NCBI GenBank assembly: GCA_025361325.1
Contig: JANYAL010000148.1
Span: 1 to 7,894, forward strand
DNA from: Bacteroidota bacterium
GTDB taxonomy: Bacteria; Bacteroidota; Bacteroidia; Chitinophagales; Chitinophagaceae
Direction: 5' to 3'
Length of the DNA: 7,894 bases
Shown: piece by piece, positions 5,959 to 7,894 of the stretch
How the letters are laid out: each line of letters opens with the position of its first letter
Numbering within the stretch: position 1 is the first letter of the stretch
Made by a program: the position numbers and the translations under genes
The notes under the pieces: model-generated
Database searches by the model: none
Seen by the model: only the letters and a program-made list of their open reading frames with translations
What the model was told of the DNA's origin: nothing

Positions 5959-7515
5959 TTGAATTACGGTAAAAAAACGATCATACTTATTGCGGTCGCT
6001 ACCCTGGTGCGATGCATCGTGGCCGGTTCCATCGAACTGGGCAATGATGAAGTGTATTACCGCATATTTGCCTCCCACCTGCAATGGAATTACTTTGATC
6101 ATCCGCCCATGGTTGCCTGGCTAATCCGGTTCACTACCTGTAACCTGTTACTGGATAGTGAGTTCTTCATTCGCCTAGGTGCCATACTATGTGCTGCCTT
6201 GAGCACCTGGCTGATTTATTTAACAGGGAAGAAACTGGGCAATGACCAAACAGGCTTCTTTGCAGCAGGCATTTACACCGCAACGCTGTATGGGAGTATA
6301 ATTGCCGGTACATTCATACTCCCTGATTCACCCCAAATAGTATGCTGGATGGCAGCGCTCTATTTACTCATTGATATAACACAAGCCAATACCATCAGCC
6401 GGAGTAAAAAAAGAAAGATCATCCTGTTCGGTGTTGTTTGCGGGTTGGGTATGCTTTGTAAGATTCATACCGTATTTTTATGGTTTGGCTTTCTTCTGTA
6501 TCTCATACTTTACAAAAGGAAATGGTTTCAGGAACCTTCCGTTTATATTGCAGGCGCTATCACTATTTTATTCTTTTACCCGGTAATAAAATGGAATCTA
6601 GACAATAATTTCATCACCTTTTTATACCAGGGGGGAAGGGTAAATATTGCCGGCAGTGGTATTGATCTTTCCAGTTTTTTTCAGTTTGCAGGCGGACAGA
6701 TATTCTACACCAACCCGGTGATTTTTGTTTGTATAGTGGTCGCCTTGATTTCAGCATGGCATAACCGGCTTCCTGTTTCTGTATCCAATAAAAGAATATT
6801 ATTGCTGACCAGCCTGCCCCTGATCATTCTGGCCACTATCATATCATTATTCAGAAATGTTTTGCCCCACTGGACAGGACCGGCCTATAGCAGCCTGATC
6901 CTGCTATCTGCATGCTATTTCAGCAAAAGAAAAAAGAACCTTCAAATTGTGAAAAGGCTATTCCCTTTACCTGTTTTAATTGCAAATGGACTGGTGCTGG
7001 GCATTCTGATCGCAGGAATATATACAGTTAACTTCTACCCGGGTACCTTTGGAAAAAAGGAGAATAAGCAAAAGGGTGAGGGAGATTTTACATTAGACAT
7101 GTATGGGTGGAAGGCATTTTCCCGGTCTTTTGACCGAATCTATGCCGGTAATCTTGATTCAACACATCAATCAAATAAGACTGTAATCCTTTCCTATAAA
7201 TGGTTCCCAGCCGCGCATATTGATCACTATGTAGCTGAACCACTGGGTTTACCGGTATTTGTATATGGTAACATAGAAGATATACATCAATATAAGTGGA
7301 TCAATGAACAAATTATAGGGCTGAATGACAGTCTAAATATCTATGTTATTGCACCGTCCAATTATTACCATGATGTTAATCAATTTCCATTCCTGAAAAA
7401 TAAAAAAGCCACAACTGTATATAAAATATCGCAGTTTAGAAATGGAAAAGAATCCAGGAGTTTTATGGTCTACTATTATAAAAGAGATAAGTTTTTTATA
7501 CCCAATGTGTTATGA
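5959..7515 (+). CDS. GT39/ArnT-like integral membrane glycosyltransferase (PMT_2 type)
   Basis: A 518-residue GT-C fold protein that uses polyprenyl-phosphate sugars to glycosylate an acceptor on the outer face of the inner membrane. The first loop has the catalytic-type motif GNDEVYY (Asp30-Glu31) and the family block YFDHPPMVAW (45-54). FILPDSPQ (119-126) is the second conserved loop, Pro122-Asp123 being characteristic. Roughly ten hydrophobic helices run to about residue 356, followed by a soluble periplasmic-type domain of some 160 residues. That domain contains DMYGW and a Tyr/Trp-rich segment resembling the C-terminal domain of ArnT-like enzymes. The start is TTG (5959-5961): an in-frame stop at 5947-5949 leaves no ATG upstream, and the first internal Met is residue 51, after Asp30-Glu31. 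It is the last gene of the rightward unit; sugar and acceptor (lipid A, glycan or protein) are unknown. Confidence 0.92.
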   Translation: MNYGKKTIILIAVATLVRCIVAGSIELGNDEVYYRIFASHLQWNYFDHPPMVAWLIRFTTCNLLLDSEFFIRLGAILCAALSTWLIYLTGKKLGNDQTGFFAAGIYTATLYGSIIAGTFILPDSPQIVCWMAALYLLIDITQANTISRSKKRKIILFGVVCGLGMLCKIHTVFLWFGFLLYLILYKRKWFQEPSVYIAGAITILFFYPVIKWNLDNNFITFLYQGGRVNIAGSGIDLSSFFQFAGGQIFYTNPVIFVCIVVALISAWHNRLPVSVSNKRILLLTSLPLIILATIISLFRNVLPHWTGPAYSSLILLSACYFSKRKKNLQIVKRLFPLPVLIANGLVLGILIAGIYTVNFYPGTFGKKENKQKGEGDFTLDMYGWKAFSRSFDRIYAGNLDSTHQSNKTVILSYKWFPAAHIDHYVAEPLGLPVFVYGNIEDIHQYKWINEQIIGLNDSLNIYVIAPSNYYHDVNQFPFLKNKKATTVYKISQFRNGKESRSFMVYYYKRDKFFIPNVL

Positions 7516-7814
7516 TAAGTTTTAACTTACTTTATTCCAGCCTTATGGTAGCCGAAAAATATGTTTGGATGGAAGTGTTGTAATTTTAAAAGCTTTATCC
7601 ATGATATAGATTTGCAATATAACACACTTGTGGTCAGGAAAAAAGGATTACGGAAACACCCAAATTCAGGGAAAGCATAAACTGTAACAGTTTCCAGAAA
7701 GAAATTCAATATTCAGTTTTTTACGCATACCATGTTTTTGCTAATTATATAGAAAGAAACCTTCATGTAGTACAGCTTTCTAACTGTCTCCTAAGGTACT
7801 TGTTGGGGTCAGGG
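7516..7814. other. Non-coding spacer after the GT39 gene
   Basis: About 300 bases with no gene I can support. A 60-codon minus-strand frame (7709-7527) has no recognisable motif, low complexity typical of A+T-rich spacer, and no ribosome-binding context. No convincing intrinsic terminator follows the GT39 stop; a TAAGTT/AACTTA palindrome at 7516-7529 has a two-base loop and no long T tract. The right part contains the left arm of an imperfect inverted repeat described separately. Confidence 0.5.
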
Positions 7815-7849
7815 TGTATGATGCACCCCAAATTTAGGACAGGTAGTTA
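7781..7849. repeat. Extended imperfect inverted repeat abutting the IS-like end
   Basis: The left arm (7781-7809) reads TAACT, GTC, CCTAA, then TTGGGGT; the right arm (7825-7849), read on the other strand, gives TAACT, CTGTC, CTAA, then TGGGGT in the same order. The best-paired inner part is TTGGGGT (7803-7809) with ACCCCAA (7825-7831). Gaps of up to about 8 bases separate the blocks. This may be two IS ends facing each other, or one extended terminal repeat. Confidence 0.5.
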
Positions 7850-7894
7850 AGATATAATTTTTTAATCTTAAATTACCAGTTATGACAAAGAAAA
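7815..7894 (+). mobile_element. Putative left end of an IS3-family (IS150-like) insertion sequence, cut by the window edge
   Basis: From 7815 the sequence runs TGTATGATGCACCCC and then, a few bases later, TTTAGGACAGG. This resembles IS3/IS150-group terminal repeats, which begin TG and carry TGCACCC followed by a TTGGAC-like block (recalled from the family, not searched). An ATG begins 67 bases in, the usual distance for an IS3 OrfA start, and a TATAAT-like box lies at 7853-7858. The rest of the element is beyond the window, so target duplications, the right repeat and OrfAB cannot be checked. The exact outer base could be 7815 or 7819. Confidence 0.5.
7882..7894 (+). CDS. Start of a gene, possibly IS3-family transposase OrfA (3'-truncated)
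   Basis: Only ATG and the codons for Thr-Lys-Lys are visible before the window ends. An M-T-K-K start with basic residues fits the helix-turn-helix OrfA of IS3 elements, and its position just inside the IS-like end supports this. Four residues cannot prove it; any other small gene is possible. No Shine-Dalgarno is evident in the preceding ATTACCAGTT. Confidence 0.4.

Noticed and set aside
7516..7529. TAAGTT-TT-AACTTA palindrome right after the GT39 stop as a terminator
   Set aside because: The stem is all weak pairs bar one, the two-base loop is too small, and no T run follows.
7527..7709. Minus-strand 60-codon frame as a small gene
   Set aside because: No motif, no plausible promoter or ribosome site, and composition fits chance in A+T-rich spacer.

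Overview
The window looks like a chromosomal segment of a Bacteroidota organism, most likely from the Chitinophagaceae or a related group. The reasons are the gene families present, the weak or missing Shine-Dalgarno sequences, A+T-rich spacers, and a Bacteroidota-type TAnnTTTG promoter element (4794-4801). Genus or species cannot be read from the sequence.

Layout. (1) Positions 2-1018 (+) hold the 3' part of an alkaline-phosphatase-superfamily gene that enters from the left edge. (2) Positions 4347-1025 (-) form a tight three-gene unit, in transcription order: an LpxH-like metallophosphoesterase, a MurG-like (GT-B) glycosyltransferase and a GH1 beta-glucosidase. The first two overlap by 4 bases and the last two are 3 bases apart. 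The unit converges on the phosphatase gene with only 6 bases between the stops. (3) Positions 4348-4877 are a 530-base A+T-rich divergent spacer. It holds a strong rightward terminator hairpin with no visible gene upstream, followed almost immediately by a promoter -7 element. (4) Positions 4878-7515 (+) form a second three-gene unit: a PAP2-family membrane phosphatase, a GtrA-family membrane protein and a GT39/ArnT-like integral membrane glycosyltransferase. (5) Positions 7516-7894 are non-coding, ending in what looks like the left end of an IS3-family element with the first codons of its transposase OrfA.

How the genes may work together (inference). The rightward unit fits lipid-linked sugar traffic at the inner membrane. 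GtrA-type proteins are associated with polyprenyl-phosphate-sugar translocation, GT39 enzymes use such lipids as periplasmic donors, and PAP2 enzymes dephosphorylate lipid phosphates or pyrophosphates. The usual partner that makes the polyprenyl-phosphate sugar, a GT2/DPMS-like synthase, is not in the window. The leftward unit pairs a lipid-A-type diphosphatase homologue with a glycosyltransferase and a cytosolic beta-glycosidase, which suggests envelope glycan or glycolipid metabolism. The substrates cannot be read from the sequence. I saw no tRNA, rRNA, CRISPR array or clear defence system.
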